Below, piece by piece: positions 45,960 to 63,384 of a stretch of 64,000 nt of DNA (its first letter is position 1; each line of letters opens with the position of its first letter). Both the position numbers and the translations under genes were made by a program. The notes beneath the pieces were generated by a model, which saw only the letters and a list, made by a program, of their open reading frames with translations, searched no databases and was not told where the DNA came from. Source of the stretch: Siphonodentalium dalli (taxonomy: Eukaryota > Mollusca > Scaphopoda > Gadilida > Siphonodentaliidae); contig CP136065.1 in the NCBI GenBank assembly GCA_032622095.1, positions 116,043,195 to 116,107,194 on the forward strand, given 5' to 3'.

Positions 45960-46619
45960 AAATTGCTGTCATGTTTTTTAACGAAATTCGGACCTTGACC
46001 TTGAAAATGGTAAATTCAAGGCCAAATCAGGTAAAACGGACGGATTTCGACGAAATTTGATACCTAGGGTTACCTTTGTCCGGGGAGTGTTTTGGACAGG
46101 TCAAACCGTGACCCCGACCTGAACTTGACCTTTAAAACAGTCAATGCAAGGTCAATTTGGGTAAAACGGACGGATTTCGACGAAATTTGATACCTAGGGA
46201 TACTTAAATTTGTCCGGGGAGTGTTTTGAACTGGTCAAATCGTGACCCCGGCGTGACCTTGACCTTCAATATGGTCAATCAAAGGTCAAATCTGGTAAAA
46301 CGGATGGATTTCCACGAAATTTGATACCTATGGGTACTTTTGTCGGGGGAGTGTTTTGGACGGGTCAAATCATGACTCCGACCTGACCTTGACCTTCAAA
46401 ATTGTCAATTAAAGGTCAAGTCGGGTACTGAAACGGACGGATTTCGACGAAATTTGATACCTAGGGATACTTTTCTCCGGGGGGGGGGTGTTTTGGACGG
46501 GTCAAATCATGACCCTGACCTGACATTGACCTTCAAAATAGTCAATTCAAGGTCAAATCGCGCCTTTCGCCGGAAATCAGATGGGAAACTGCCCGGACGA
46601 AGTCGGGCCCATCAGCTAG
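45960..46619 (+). mobile_element. Helitron-like minisatellite derivative, copy 2
   Basis: About five tandem units of about 125 bp (GACGAAATTTGATACCTAGG, GGGGAGTGTTTTGGACGGGT). The terminus is GCCCGGACGAAGTCGGGC (46591-46608, a stem with one bulge), spacer CCATCAG, then CTAG (46616-46619) next to T. This is the best preserved Helitron-type 3' end in the window. Confidence 0.7.
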
Positions 46620-46807
46620 TGTAATAAAGAAGACAGTTTGAAGAATGTAATGTATAACACGAGAAACGGGAAAACTTGATATATGGAAGTATGCAAATTT
46701 CCCACATGAAATTTGAAAGCTAGTTTATATTATAATTATATTATAATTTATATTTATGGTTAGTAATATGATCTTGGTGGCGTTACCATTTCTGACTATG
46801 GTTTTCT
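46620..46807 (+). repeat. Sequence co-mobilised with the Helitron-like element
   Basis: 188 bp right of CTAG is nearly identical to the complement of 9678-9494, at the same junction. Similarity stops after CTATGGTTTTCTTGTT in both. Confidence 0.8.
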
Positions 46808-47033
46808 TGTTTCAACCTGGTATCGACACAGCTACAAAGATTATGGTGGACGTCAAGAGACTCAAGACAGCAGGTGAGCGAAGGGAAGCTGTCACGTCGA
46901 CAGAGGAAGCTCACACATGTAATGCAGGGCAAGATCTTCAATCTATGGGACCAATACGACGCCAAAGAGGTTTCCCAGTTAGCCAGACTTGAGGTCCCAG
47001 TTAGCCAAGGTACCAGTTAGGATCAGTTAGCTG

Positions 47034-47460
47034 GATACCATCATCAGATTCCAACCACAACAATTTTTTGAAATGCTGCTTCACTTATCAGAATCGACTC
47101 ATTGCCCAAAAATAATGCTAACCACAATCAACTATAGTATAAACTTGCCCAAAACCTGTTAATTATCAACATTTTGTTCAACGAAATTTTGCCTGTTTGT
47201 CAAATATCTGACACAAAAAGCCACTTGATTTTAGAGTTATCTATCTTCATCCAGAATTTGGTCTGATGCATTCTTCTCGTCGACTTTTACTGGGCCATTA
47301 AATATTCCAGGTGGTGAAAAATAATACATTTAAAAAATCAATATCTGATCACTCTGAGCTTTGATGGGTGCATGGGGTTCCTCGACTCGAATCAAATATT
47401 TTTTTACCCCCGAAGCCAAATAAATAGTAATTGAGGGCCGCTTAATCGGATTGAGTACCT
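47034..47460. mobile_element. TTAA MITE family A, left-truncated
   Basis: Reverse-oriented copy of 6470-6904 ending GGATTGAGTACCT next to TTAA (47461-47464). The other terminus is missing. Confidence 0.75.
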
Positions 47461-47639
47461 TTAACGTCGAAATAGTTTGAGCAGACCATCCTTACAAAAA
47501 AAAATGAATGAAGTTTAATCCTGGAGGGGGTATGCACGTTGACCGACCTGGTTCCAGGACTAAAATAAAAATGTTCATTTTCTTACATTTATTTTACCCA
47601 AAAATAATGAATTTTCCTCCCTGAAACGCTCGGAAATTT

Positions 47640-48031
47640 TGGCTGTTTGGTCATATTTAGCAGTTATATTTACATAATTGACACACACAAAAACAGCTTA
47701 TTATAAATTTATTCCGGGTTCACCTCAAAATTGTGCTTTGTATTCGACAGTATGTGCAAATAAAAGTAAATTTTCGGGTTTTTGGGGGTACAATAAAAAA
47801 AACCTTCTGAAATGAAAACGCCAGGAATTTCGTTTCAGAAATTGTGTATCATCGATCACTAATGATTAGAGCACTATTAATACAAAAATCAGATTTGTAC
47901 TCGAAAGTGCAAATAGAAGTCATTTTGGGGGGTTTTCGGGGTACTATGAAAAACCCCCTTCTGAAATGAAAACGCCAGGAAATTTTGTTTCAGAAATTGT
48001 GTATTGTTGATCAGTGTTTGCTGGAGCACTA
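47640..48031. repeat. Tandem repeat of about 150-bp units, left part
   Basis: Units share GAAAACGCCAGGAA, TTTCAGAAATTGTGTAT, GAGCACTATTAATA and GTGCAAATAGAAGT. The array continues at 49542-49640 after the MITE insertion. Confidence 0.7.
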
Positions 48032-48035
48032 TTAA

Positions 48036-49537
48036 AGGTACTCAATCCGTAAAGAGGGTCCCCAACTCAACAGATTCCAACAACAACAATCCGATCAGAG
48101 GGTCCTATATTACTATTTCTTTGGGGGTAAAACATATTTGATTTGATCATAGCACCAAACACAGCTCAGAGTTATTAGATATTGATTTTTTGAAATTTGT
48201 TATGTTCTCGAGATGAGTAGGGTAATGTGGGGCATAATGCGACACATAAGCACATTAGACCCCACCATGCCACTAAAACGATGGAAGGGCACACATTATT
48301 AAACTAAAAGTTAGATAAATATTTCCACTATACATATTAATACTCACACTTGCCTGGGAAGCACCAATTTCTGAACACTATATTACTCCCCGTCGACGTA
48401 CCCAATCCGTCGCATTATGCCCCATATACGGGGTACAATGCGACACATTTGACATTACAACATCAGCATATACCGAACTTAATAAATGCAAGACGGACTG
48501 CAGTTTCTTTTCTTGTGTGGATTGAAACAATGTGTAAGCGTTATTTAAAGTCATAGCAGCAGACCAATTCAAGACATTTTATTTATTTATATGGCGGGTG
48601 AAATAGCACCATAATGTTTTGATTTCAGGAAAATGTCCGGGGTAGGGTTAACAATAATTAGTTATCTATATCATGTTTTAATGTTTGGGAATGATCGAAT
48701 ATGTTTTTTTATTTCTTTTCTTTGGAACTAAGGTTACGATAAGATTTATTTTTCCAGGTTTGATTTCCGATATGCCTAATCATATTTTTTCTCGTACTGG
48801 TTGTACCCGAGTGTCGCATTATGCCCCACAACGAGACAACCTGCCTCTCCCCCAATATGAGTGAATGTGAATAACTGATGTACATAGAACTGATCAACTT
48901 AGTAGCCTATATAACTCGTCTTAGTTTACCAAAATACGCATGTAGCTTTGGTCACAAGTTTGGTGGTAGTGGTATAAGATGTTCTCGTTTTAACATGTAT
49001 AAGACCTACCTAAAGTTATAAACCATTCAAAAAGGGGGTCACCAAATGTGGGTACCCCAACTCCGGCGTTTCGCATGTGAGACTAAACAGCCATAATGAT
49101 GTCGGTCCAATTGGGATGTCCACTTCTATGATTGGTCTTACTAAAATAATAAATGTGCGATTCAACTTCAGTCATGGAAAAATCATATGGCCTGATAACG
49201 ACCGTCTGTCGCATTATGCCCCGCGTCGCATTATGCCCCACGTTACCCTACTAATAATTGCCGTGAATTTCGTATCCTGCTCGAGATTTTTACACCAAAA
49301 CTCTATTCAAACAGACAAGGATGGATAACTCTAAAATCAAGTGGTAATAAAAACGCAATTTTGACTGAGATCTCGGCCAGAAAGTATTCCCGATAATGAA
49401 AAATAATAGATTTCTAAAATTGATATCTAACAAATCTGAGCTTTGATGGGTGACTTCCTCGATTCGAATCAAATATTTTTTGACCCCCGAAGCCATTGAA
49501 ATAGTAATTGAGAGGAGTTTTATCGGATTGGGTACCT
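48036..49537. mobile_element. TTAA MITE family B, interrupted copy
   Basis: Ends AGGTACTCAATCCG and CGGATTGGGTACCT with TTAA at 48032-48035 and 49538-49541. It is inserted into the TTAA of a tandem-repeat unit: the empty paralogous site GCACTATTAATACAAA is at about 47871-47886. Interrupted by 48220-49248. Confidence 0.85.
48220..49248. mobile_element. TA-duplicating inverted-repeat transposon, non-autonomous (1029 bp)
   Basis: Ends GGGTAATGTGGGGCATAATG and the near complement CATTATGCCCCACGTTACCC, with CGACA continuing the repeat. TA is duplicated at 48218-48219 and 49249-49250. Uninterrupted family-B copies read GAGTACTAATAA, proving the insertion and TA duplication. This fits Tc1/mariner-pogo elements. 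Sub-terminal CGCATTATGCCCC repeats are present and no transposase frame is visible. Confidence 0.88.
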
Positions 49538-49541
49538 TTAA

Positions 49542-49640
49542 TATAAAAATCAGCTTTGTACTCAGAAGTGCAAATAGAAGTTATTTTTGGGGTTTTTGTG
49601 GGGTCTCTGACCCCTAAACGCCAGGAATGTGGAACTTAAG
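49542..49640. repeat. Tandem repeat of about 150-bp units, right part
   Basis: TAAAAATCAGCTTTGTACTC, GTGCAAATAGAAGT and AACGCCAGGAA continue the array broken by the MITE. Confidence 0.65.
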
Positions 49641-50082
49641 AATCAGATTTCTTTTTATATATATAACGTTCCTGTGGTGGAACAAATCTGGGGCATCAAA
49701 CTTTTCGTGCGCGATTGTGCAAATAGAACCCAGCAGCAGAGCAGGCTCTCGGATTACTAGAGAATGTATAGAACTCATGTATTCACAAAATCCATCTCTG
49801 ACTGGAATCAACCCATATAAAAGCACCATGATCATGATGGTATACATTCAAGAGTAAACTACATACCCAAATATAAAATCAGTATCCTTATGAATCTGAG
49901 TGTATGTTTACAAAGAATGGGTTGTATAGCCAGGTATAGCACCATGTTTTGAAGTAACTGACGACTTTTGATGGAAAGCGTTTTTTTTAAAGAGCGTTTT
50001 TGTTTTCAACGAAGAAATATATATTCACTAAATAAGGGATGTATTCAGAAATGAAACGAGAGCCCGATCACGGTGGACACTC

Positions 50083-50156
50083 GGAATAGCGAACCTTCGG
50101 AATAGTGAACCTTCGGAATAGTGAACCTTCGGAATAGCGAACCTTCGGAATAGAGA
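50083..50156. repeat. 16-bp minisatellite, third array
   Basis: Four to five units of GGAATAGYGAACCTTC, the same unit as at 10868 and 11878, 38 kb away. Confidence 0.85.
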
Positions 50157-50255
50157 CATGTTCCCGGCGTAATAAATCAGTTAACTTAATATTGCACAGA
50201 AAACACAGAGCCATTAATTACTTTTAGAAATATTTGATAAGCAATTTCATTTCAC

Positions 50256-50470
50256 ATGGCATTTACCAGAGTATACCATTGTAAACCTGACATTAACTTG
50301 GAATTTACAAGGGTATATCATTTTTACATGGGGGTTTTACAAAGCTTTTACCAGAGTATGTCATTGTAATCCTGACTTTACCAGAGTAGAACATGGTTTA
50401 CCAGAGTGTTTTTATTGCAAACCTGACTTTACCACATTTTACCGGTGTAGAGCCTGGTAAATGGTTTACT
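50256..50470. repeat. Degenerate 'TTTACCAGAGTA' tandem repeat
   Basis: Imperfect units containing TTACCAGAGTATRTCATTGT and AAACCTGACTTTACC. Confidence 0.65.
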
Positions 50471-50827
50471 GGTCTTTTACCTGAGTGTTTTGTATAAGGG
50501 CATGTAGCGCTATAATCTCCATCAAATGCATGTCTATCAAGCTCGAGTGACGGCTTGGTGGTATTATGTCCCATGGCCGAGGTGATTAGGTTGTGCTAGA
50601 TCAGGCTAGATCAGGAAGTCAGGTTCTTAGTCTCAGCAAAAATTGGGAGCGATTTTCATGATTTTCCTTTCCAATTGTAACATGGCCATAAGAAATGCAT
50701 GAGTTTGATCATGCATATAATACTCACTATGTATTAGGTTGTTGTGAACTTGTGACTTCTAAGTTCTCATGTGTCATCTCGCATGACCTAGTGATCAAAC
50801 TGGAAAAGGAACCTCATATCACACTTA

Positions 50828-50969
50828 CAGTAATGCCCCAAGTAATCGTCTCCATAACCAGAGCAGAATTATGGGTAACTTTTCAGGATTTAGTTGTAAA
50901 TATGGCTTGTTGTCAACAAGTTACCCATAATTCTGCTCTGGTTAAGGAGTCGATTACTTAGGGCATTAC
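50828..50969. mobile_element. Foldback MITE family F, copy 1
   Basis: Starts TA-CAGTAATGCCCC and folds on itself (AGCAGAATTATGGGTAAC against GTTACCCATAATTCTGCT). The right end stops at GGGCATTACA, slightly truncated. Confidence 0.75.
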
Positions 50970-51674
50970 AAGAACAATATATCTCTGGAAATCAAGTAGG
51001 ATGGGTTCATATCAGAGAGCCCTATAACTAACAGGGTCATGGTGATAGGGGTTTTCGAGGGATTTCCTCACTCCCAATCTTTGGTAAAAATGTTCAACAG
51101 CTGGAAATTTCATGCCAACACAACATTAGTAAATTTGAAATTTCAGAACACATGTAAGATCAATTGATTCTAATAATTAGATTTTCAAACCATTATTTAG
51201 TGTGCATGAAGTCAAATTTTGGACTGAAATGGCCATCAGTTGGAAATTTTCCAACTCATAGTTAGTTTGGAAAGCTTTAGGTTAGTTGGAAAATTTTAAT
51301 CTGAAAGGGCAGGGTTGCAAATGTAAATTCCCGGAATTGGAATTTTCTAAATTGAACATCCCCCTTGAAGCTGACCCAACAGAGACCCTTGATCTAGCCA
51401 CACCCTGAGCAATCATTAGATTTTCAGACCTTTCAAATGCAAGCATTTCCTTTTTCCTGTTGAAGGAAGAAGGTTCTGAACATAAAAAGGAATATGTTGT
51501 GCATGAAATTTTAATGACTATAATATGGAAAAAACAGACATCAAGTGCGTATCACAGAATGAATGATCTTAAGGAAATTAGCTTACATAGCAGCCCTGGG
51601 ATTTAGTGATTGAATTCAACATAAAGTATAACACAAGCAAAAGAAAGGTAAAAACAGATAATATTATAGGCCTA

Positions 51675-51821
51675 CAGTAATGCCCTAATTAATCGACTCC
51701 ATAACCATAGCAAAATTATGGGTAACTTTTCAGGATTTAGTCGGAAATATGGCTTGTTGCCATTCATTGGAAAGCTCTCCCTCTGCTGTGGTTATGGAGT
51801 CGATTAATTAGGGCATTACTG
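51675..51821. mobile_element. Foldback MITE family F, copy 2
   Basis: 147 bp, ends CAGTAATGCCCTAATTAATC and its complement, TA on both sides (51673-51674, 51822-51823). TA target and CAGT ends fit Tc1/mariner-type MITEs. Confidence 0.85.
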
Positions 51822-52168
51822 TAGCTTTTTGGTGGAGAATCATTCCATGAGTGACAAAATTTCTCTAATTTTGAGTGAGAGGAATGGGAAGAATTTCAAG
51901 TACATGTACATGTACCAATAGTACTAAGAATGTGATGGTCACATTCAATTACAACCTTATACAGTACATCTACCTACACAAATACCTTCTGTATTTGGTC
52001 TGTTGTAGGGTGCTTCGAAATTTTATTTGAATCATGAATTGGGCTGCCAATTCGCATCGATTACACAATCTGTGCTATCCCCATGGTTCACATTACTGGT
52101 ATTATGTTACTCAAGTCCACTGAATCTGGTAATTTGATATACCCAGGTTTGGCTCATGCGTGTGTTAA

Positions 52169-52404
52169 CCCTTTGAGTGCCAGGTCCGATTTTTGTATCA
52201 ACCCATATACCCTGTGCCAATGCATTCTCTTATATATGCGAGTCGACCATACAAATTTTTCATCATTTGTTATAATTTTTTACAATTTTATACAATTTTA
52301 ATAAAAAAATTTAAATCTAAAAAAAATAAAATAAAAAATTTTAAGGGCCGATTTTACAGACCGTAAATTAGGGCCGATGAGATCGGCCCCTGGCACTGAA
52401 AGGG
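52169..52404. mobile_element. piggyBac-type MITE, copy with half palindrome
   Basis: 236 bp, ends CCCTTTGAGTGCCAGG and CCTGGCACTGAAAGGG, TTAA both sides (52165-52168, 52405-52408). The internal palindrome is cut at its centre: GCCAATGCATTCTCTTATAT...GTCGACCAT then AT-rich sequence. Confidence 0.85.
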
Positions 52405-52409
52405 TTAAG

Positions 52410-55315
52410 ATTCCTGATTCAATTCAATTCGCAAATCTGACCCCTGATTTGATTCAAGATGACTGTAAACCATGATTTGCAGGACCCTAGTCTGTTGCCA
52501 AAGTTGCATGGCTAGGTTTTAAGCTAGTGTGTGTCATACTTGTATAAAAAAAAATTGGTGACCACCACTCTAGACCTAGCTAGTTTTGATAACCACATGA
52601 TCATATTTGGAGGCCCCAGTCTACGGACAAGTCACATTCATTCAGATATTTTTTGTCTAATTCCCAAGACTGCATGTGTAGTAATATTATATATGACTCT
52701 TATATAAATAAATATATTTACCAACAAATAGACATTAACGATCAAGAACTAACAAACAATATCTTCCTATCATTTCGTACATAATTCTAACAGACAATGC
52801 AACCATGGGGTAATGGATGATTCCACAGCTAGTCTTAGGGTGCGGGGCATAGCTGTTGCTATGAGATAGTTGCTATACATTAATTGGTTTTACAGCCTTT
52901 GCACATATTGGTTTACACATATTGGTTCTTGTCTTTAAATGTATACAAATTAACAAATGTCACCCAAAATGAAAGCCACTGTTATAGTCATCAATAAATT
53001 CCCAACATCAGTGCACCAATCGCTAGTTCAGTACATTATGATTTGACAACAGAAATATTTTTTTAAATAGCCAATTTAACACTGAAAGTATGCAAAGTAT
53101 TATGATATTAAAATTTGGATGAACAAAGAATTTTCAATGCAGCGAGCGATCAGCTCAGTTGTTGATTGGTAGAAAATATCTGCTAATAATTAATTGATTG
53201 ACAGCTATGGAGAGGTCCATTACCCCAAACTTTAAGTGTGGATATATATATATACCAGCAGTCAGGTGGCTCACAATGTGGGCTGATTGATGTCCATGAC
53301 CTTCTAGCTATCAATGCTTATATAAAGTAGGGAAATACAATACTAATAAGAGTGTACCATACATGATTTTGAAATTTGCAGAAGTCACACAGCAATTGGG
53401 ATCACAAGGTTGTTTACATATAAGCTGATACTTTGACACAAATTGAGTGTGATTTTTAAGTCAAAAATTCTCATGCATTCTCTTTGCTCATTTAGTGAAA
53501 TACGCTAAACAGAGATTGGTGAATGAATGCTGTTGAAAACCAGTCAATTATATTTCCAATTCAACGGACCACATTAGACACTGTTCACAATTTATTGAGT
53601 GCATTATAAATGTACAACCATTTCTATTCACCAAAGCATTATACTGGATGAAATTGTGCCACTTCCGCAAATGTACATATCAAAAAGTTAAGACATGACT
53701 CCATGATCAAATAATTTTTTAAAACAAATCTTGACAGAGAACAAAGCATGAAGGATCAGATAGGAACCCAAAACACTCCTATCATTAGTTTGTGAATAGT
53801 CAAATGGGATTTCTAATATTTTATTTTCATAAATATATATCTTTCAGCATATTAAATGATGAGGGTTGTGGATGTGATGGCAAGCATGTAATTATTGTGA
53901 TTAATGTTTGTGGAATTACAAATTCTGCATTCCCCTTTCTGCGTTGCGGGTATTCAAACTAAAGTAACAAAGTTCATATCACATTCTCATGAGCAGCTAT
54001 ATTAAAAGGACCCAAGACCCAAATGTGCAAAAATATAAGACAACTAAGAAGAACTTTGTTCTTATATTCATTATTGATGGTTCTCCAATAATAAAATTTC
54101 ACGTGTTGAAACTATTGTTATGGAAACAAAGCTGTTATGGTGATTTGTCAACAAACATCGATAAAGTGTACCAAGTTCAAATATTTTAGTCTTTAAATGA
54201 TTTTCAGAATATTTTTCAATGATTTTACCTTTTCCAGTGTTTACCATCAACTTTTGATTAAACTTTGGTATCTGGACTGTTATCGGTAATTCCACTGTAA
54301 CAGTAATGTTTACATAATAATGGTTTTGACATATGGAATCTCATTATTGGAGAGTTCTTATGAATGAAAATAAGAACAAAGTGAATCTATGTTTTCATGT
54401 ACTTGTTGATGATAGTTGTTTTACAGACTTTTATGTTATTTTGCATGAACCCACGTCGAAGGCCTTTTGTCCCGCTAAAATAATTCCCAGAAATTAATTT
54501 CAAGAAAGGGTCCCAACAGAACAGTCAAAATATCTGACCTATAAGAAACTGAAATCTGTTCATATTGACTGTACCATATATTACAGAAAGTATCTCACTT
54601 TTTAAAGTAGGTCTCTCACTTTCCATTTAAACCCAAAATAAAAATGAATTAATGCTTTTACTATATAGATGTTGATGTAGAAAATACTATCTGAACCAAG
54701 AACAAATTATTTGAAATGAAAATTTTGTTGAGTAGCTATGTTTATATATATTTGTGTTACCCAGTTTTGAAGACTTTCAGAGTCCAGATACAGGTACCGG
54801 TACATGACTTTGGTTGTATCCAAGTGAATTTCCTTCATGCAAAATTCTAATGACATATTATTTATCCAAACACTCTACACATGTATATCTGACAAATATG
54901 ATGGATGTAGCTTTGTGAATATTCATTTCTCTCTCCATGCTGATGAACCATAATTTGCAATTTATACCTGAGTTAAAGTGATGTGTTGGTTTGAATATAC
55001 ACTGAATAATCATGTCAAACTCTTGCAAAAAAATGTATATATGTGGAGAACACTAATGTGTATGATTCAAGAAAATATGACCCGTCCTATTCTATTATCG
55101 TAATGACCTGAAAAGGGAAAAACAGAATGAGTTTCTGTTATACATGTATTTCTGTGTAATTGTTCTGGTCAACTATATAAAAGCAACATGAAAAGAATAA
55201 TAGACAAATGTTCAAATTATGGGAGGCCAATTTTACAGTTATTCCTTATTTGCACTTATGGAATACCTCAATTGTTACTGAATATTCAGACGGCTTGAGA
55301 TTGAATATATAATCA
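52410..55315. other. Intergenic, nothing recognised
   Basis: AT-rich, ORFs only of random size, no shared repeat. Confidence 0.5.
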
Positions 55316-55320
55316 ATGTA

Positions 55321-55497
55321 CAGTAATGCCCTAATTAATCGACTCCATAAACACAGCAGAATTATGGGTAATTTTTCAGGATTTAGTCGGAAATATGGCA
55401 ACAAGCCATATTTCCGACTAAATACTGAAAAATTACCCATAATTCTGCTGTGGTTATGAAGTTGATTAATTAGGGCATATTAATTAGGGCATTACTG
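55321..55497. mobile_element. Foldback MITE family F, copy 3
   Basis: 177 bp, long arms meeting at ATATGGCAACAAGCCATAT, TA flanks (55319-55320, 55498-55499). The right end has a small duplication of TTAATTAGGGCAT. Confidence 0.88.
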
Positions 55498-55499
55498 TA

Positions 55500-56505
55500 T
55501 ACCGTAAGTCACCAAACTAAGTTAGTTAGGCTTCGTTGCTAAACTCTAATCTTGTAAGTCACCAATGTAGAATATAATTTTGTCTCTAGCTAGCTTTTTT
55601 CTATCAAAGCTGAAGTCTATTCATGCGTGTATTGCTATCCTATTGAAATATTGGGTAAGCCACTAACCTTAAAAATTTTGCACTGTCGCATATAAATCAA
55701 GTGAAAGATGTATGGTCAGTGAATTATATGCCAAAGAACAGATGTCGTCAATACATTGAGATATTGAAATAATATCATAATTATGATACAGAATAGCAAT
55801 AATGCTTTTAACAACTGATACTCAAATAAACTTCAAACTGCACAAGGAACAGTATAGAGAAAACATTGCTGCAGGCTCAGCACAATGCAAAATAATATTG
55901 ATGCGAATGCTAATGTATGCTTATTGAATAACAAAACAGTTGTCTCCTGTACCTGATGAGACAAAATGATTGGTTGCGACTATTGGGCAGGAATGTCACC
56001 CCTTGGGATAACATTCCCTGCCCCGAGTGGCCAATGAAATATATGTGCCTTATTCAACCCAGGTCACAAATGTATGGTGTTAACTACAAGGATGCAGGAG
56101 TAGAAATCTAGATTTGAGAATAAAAATTCCACAGCATTAACAACACTCATAAAACAGACCTAATGAGGAATTCACAGTTCATGTATATGAAAGCAATGAT
56201 AATTTTACTATGTTGGTATAAGTCATAATTGCATTTCTTCTGAAGTCAGTCCATGAGTTAAATAAATGGTTTTAGTCCATGTATGCTCTTTGCTTATATT
56301 TGCACATGAAAATTTAATACAAGTAAGTCAATTTATATAATTGTCTTTAATATTGTCCTGATTTTTTAAATCATCTGGAGTATGATATGACCAATGTTGT
56401 AATGCCAAACCACTTTAACATTTGTAAATTAATTATAAATTGAAATTTTGAGTTCACATCATGAAACTAATGATTGAGATGCTTATAAACCTATAAAAAA
56501 ATTCT
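55500..56505. other. 3' flank and probable 3'UTR of macroH2A
   Basis: Minus-strand sequence after the macroH2A stop. ATTAAA at 56346-56351 (minus) is a possible poly(A) signal. No other gene is visible. Confidence 0.4.
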
Positions 56506-62087
<5,582 letters not shown>

Positions 62088-62519
62088 CTGTTTGGATAAA
62101 AATCACAATTGTATATATGAAGGTAGGCCCATATCTCAATGAATAACTTTGAAAAATCATCTCCTAAAGGAAACTTTTCATGAATATATAAATGTGGTTG
62201 GATATTATTTTTATATTATTTTACATTGATTTGTGCTTTTATTAATGTTGTCTGTATGATTTATTTTGTATTGGCGATTGTTACAATATTTCTTAGTATA
62301 TTTGAAAAAATATTTTCACCCATGGATATGATATCAAATACTAGTATGACGTACTCACCCGCCAAAGGGTTATTATACCATGTCAAGTGATACCAAGTTC
62401 GCCAAAGGTAACAAAAAGAATTTAGGGAAGGATTAGTCAGCTTCATCCATGGCAACCTAGAGATATTGTACCATATAGAGATATGCAATCAACTTACTAG
62501 TAATAGCTACAAACCGCAT
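62088..62519. other. macroH2A intron upstream of the 1.1-type exon, nothing recognised
   Basis: No second (1.2-like) alternative exon or linker exon is recognised on the minus strand here or up to 64000. Confidence 0.5.
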
Positions 62520-63180
62520 TACATAATTACTATGAAGAGAATAGTTATGTCCTTGGCTCGGCCCTTATTTGATCTGGTGACCCCATTTTAACAAATCTGA
62601 ATTCAAGAAAACAATTAAGGCCTTTTCATTCCATACCAAATATAAGCTAACTAGGCAAACTGGTTCTTGCAAAGTTGATGTTATAAGAATTACTATGAAG
62701 GGAAATAACTATATCCCTGGCTCTGTCCCTATTTGAGTTGGTGATCTCATTTTCACAAGTCTGAATCCCTGTCACTATTTTAAAGGACAATCCAAACTGA
62801 ATATAAGCAAAAATAGGCCAAATGGTTCTTACGAAGGAGACATCTTTAGAATTACTATGTAGGGAAAGAATTATGTCTTTGGCCTTGTGCCTATTTGTAG
62901 TATTTGAACTGGTGACCCCAATTAAATAAATCGGAATCCCAGTCATCTAAGGAGCCTCTAAATAAGAGGTAAATCGACCTGATGGGTCTTGCGAAGACGT
63001 TTCAAGAATTGTTATAGAAGGAAAGAGTTGTCATCCTGGTTTTGGTCCCCCCTATTTGACCTGGTGACCATATCGGAACAAAGCTGAATAGCAGTCAACC
63101 CAGGACCTTACATAGTAGATATGAGAAGGCCTGATGGTTTCTAAGGAGAGTTCATCACATGTGAGCTAAAGAGGGTTAAC
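62520..63180. repeat. 'gagttatggccctgg' family, diverged units
   Basis: Three to four diverged units with GGTGACCCCATTT, ACAAATCTGAAT and AAAGAGTTGTCATCCTGG-like blocks. Confidence 0.6.
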
Positions 63181-63269
63181 AGCCTAAATATACTTAACAT
63201 TTTACCATCTACATGTAAATGATAATATATTATAACTATTAGTCCAGGAGATATTGGTCGACCTCTGCA

Positions 63270-63288
63270 CCCCCCCCCCCCCCCCCCC
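63270..63288. repeat. Homopolymer, 19 C
   Basis: C run within the macroH2A upstream intron. Confidence 0.9.
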
Positions 63289-63384
63289 AGGACTTAACTT
63301 CACCCCACTAATTTTCTTCCTTAAGGTCTCCTCTAATTTTTTTCACTTGTTAACAAGAAAAAAAAGTGGCCGCAGAGACTCCGG

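Noticed and set aside
45083-46450. Regular direct repeats that might suggest a centromeric satellite
   Set aside because: The repeats end in Helitron-type termini and occur as short dispersed arrays, so they are element-internal minisatellites.
46756-46992. 78-codon plus ORF spanning 46807
   Set aside because: It crosses the boundary between the co-mobilised repeat and unrelated DNA, so it is a chance fusion. A donor-like AGCAG|GTGAGC near 46870 was noted but has no partner exon.
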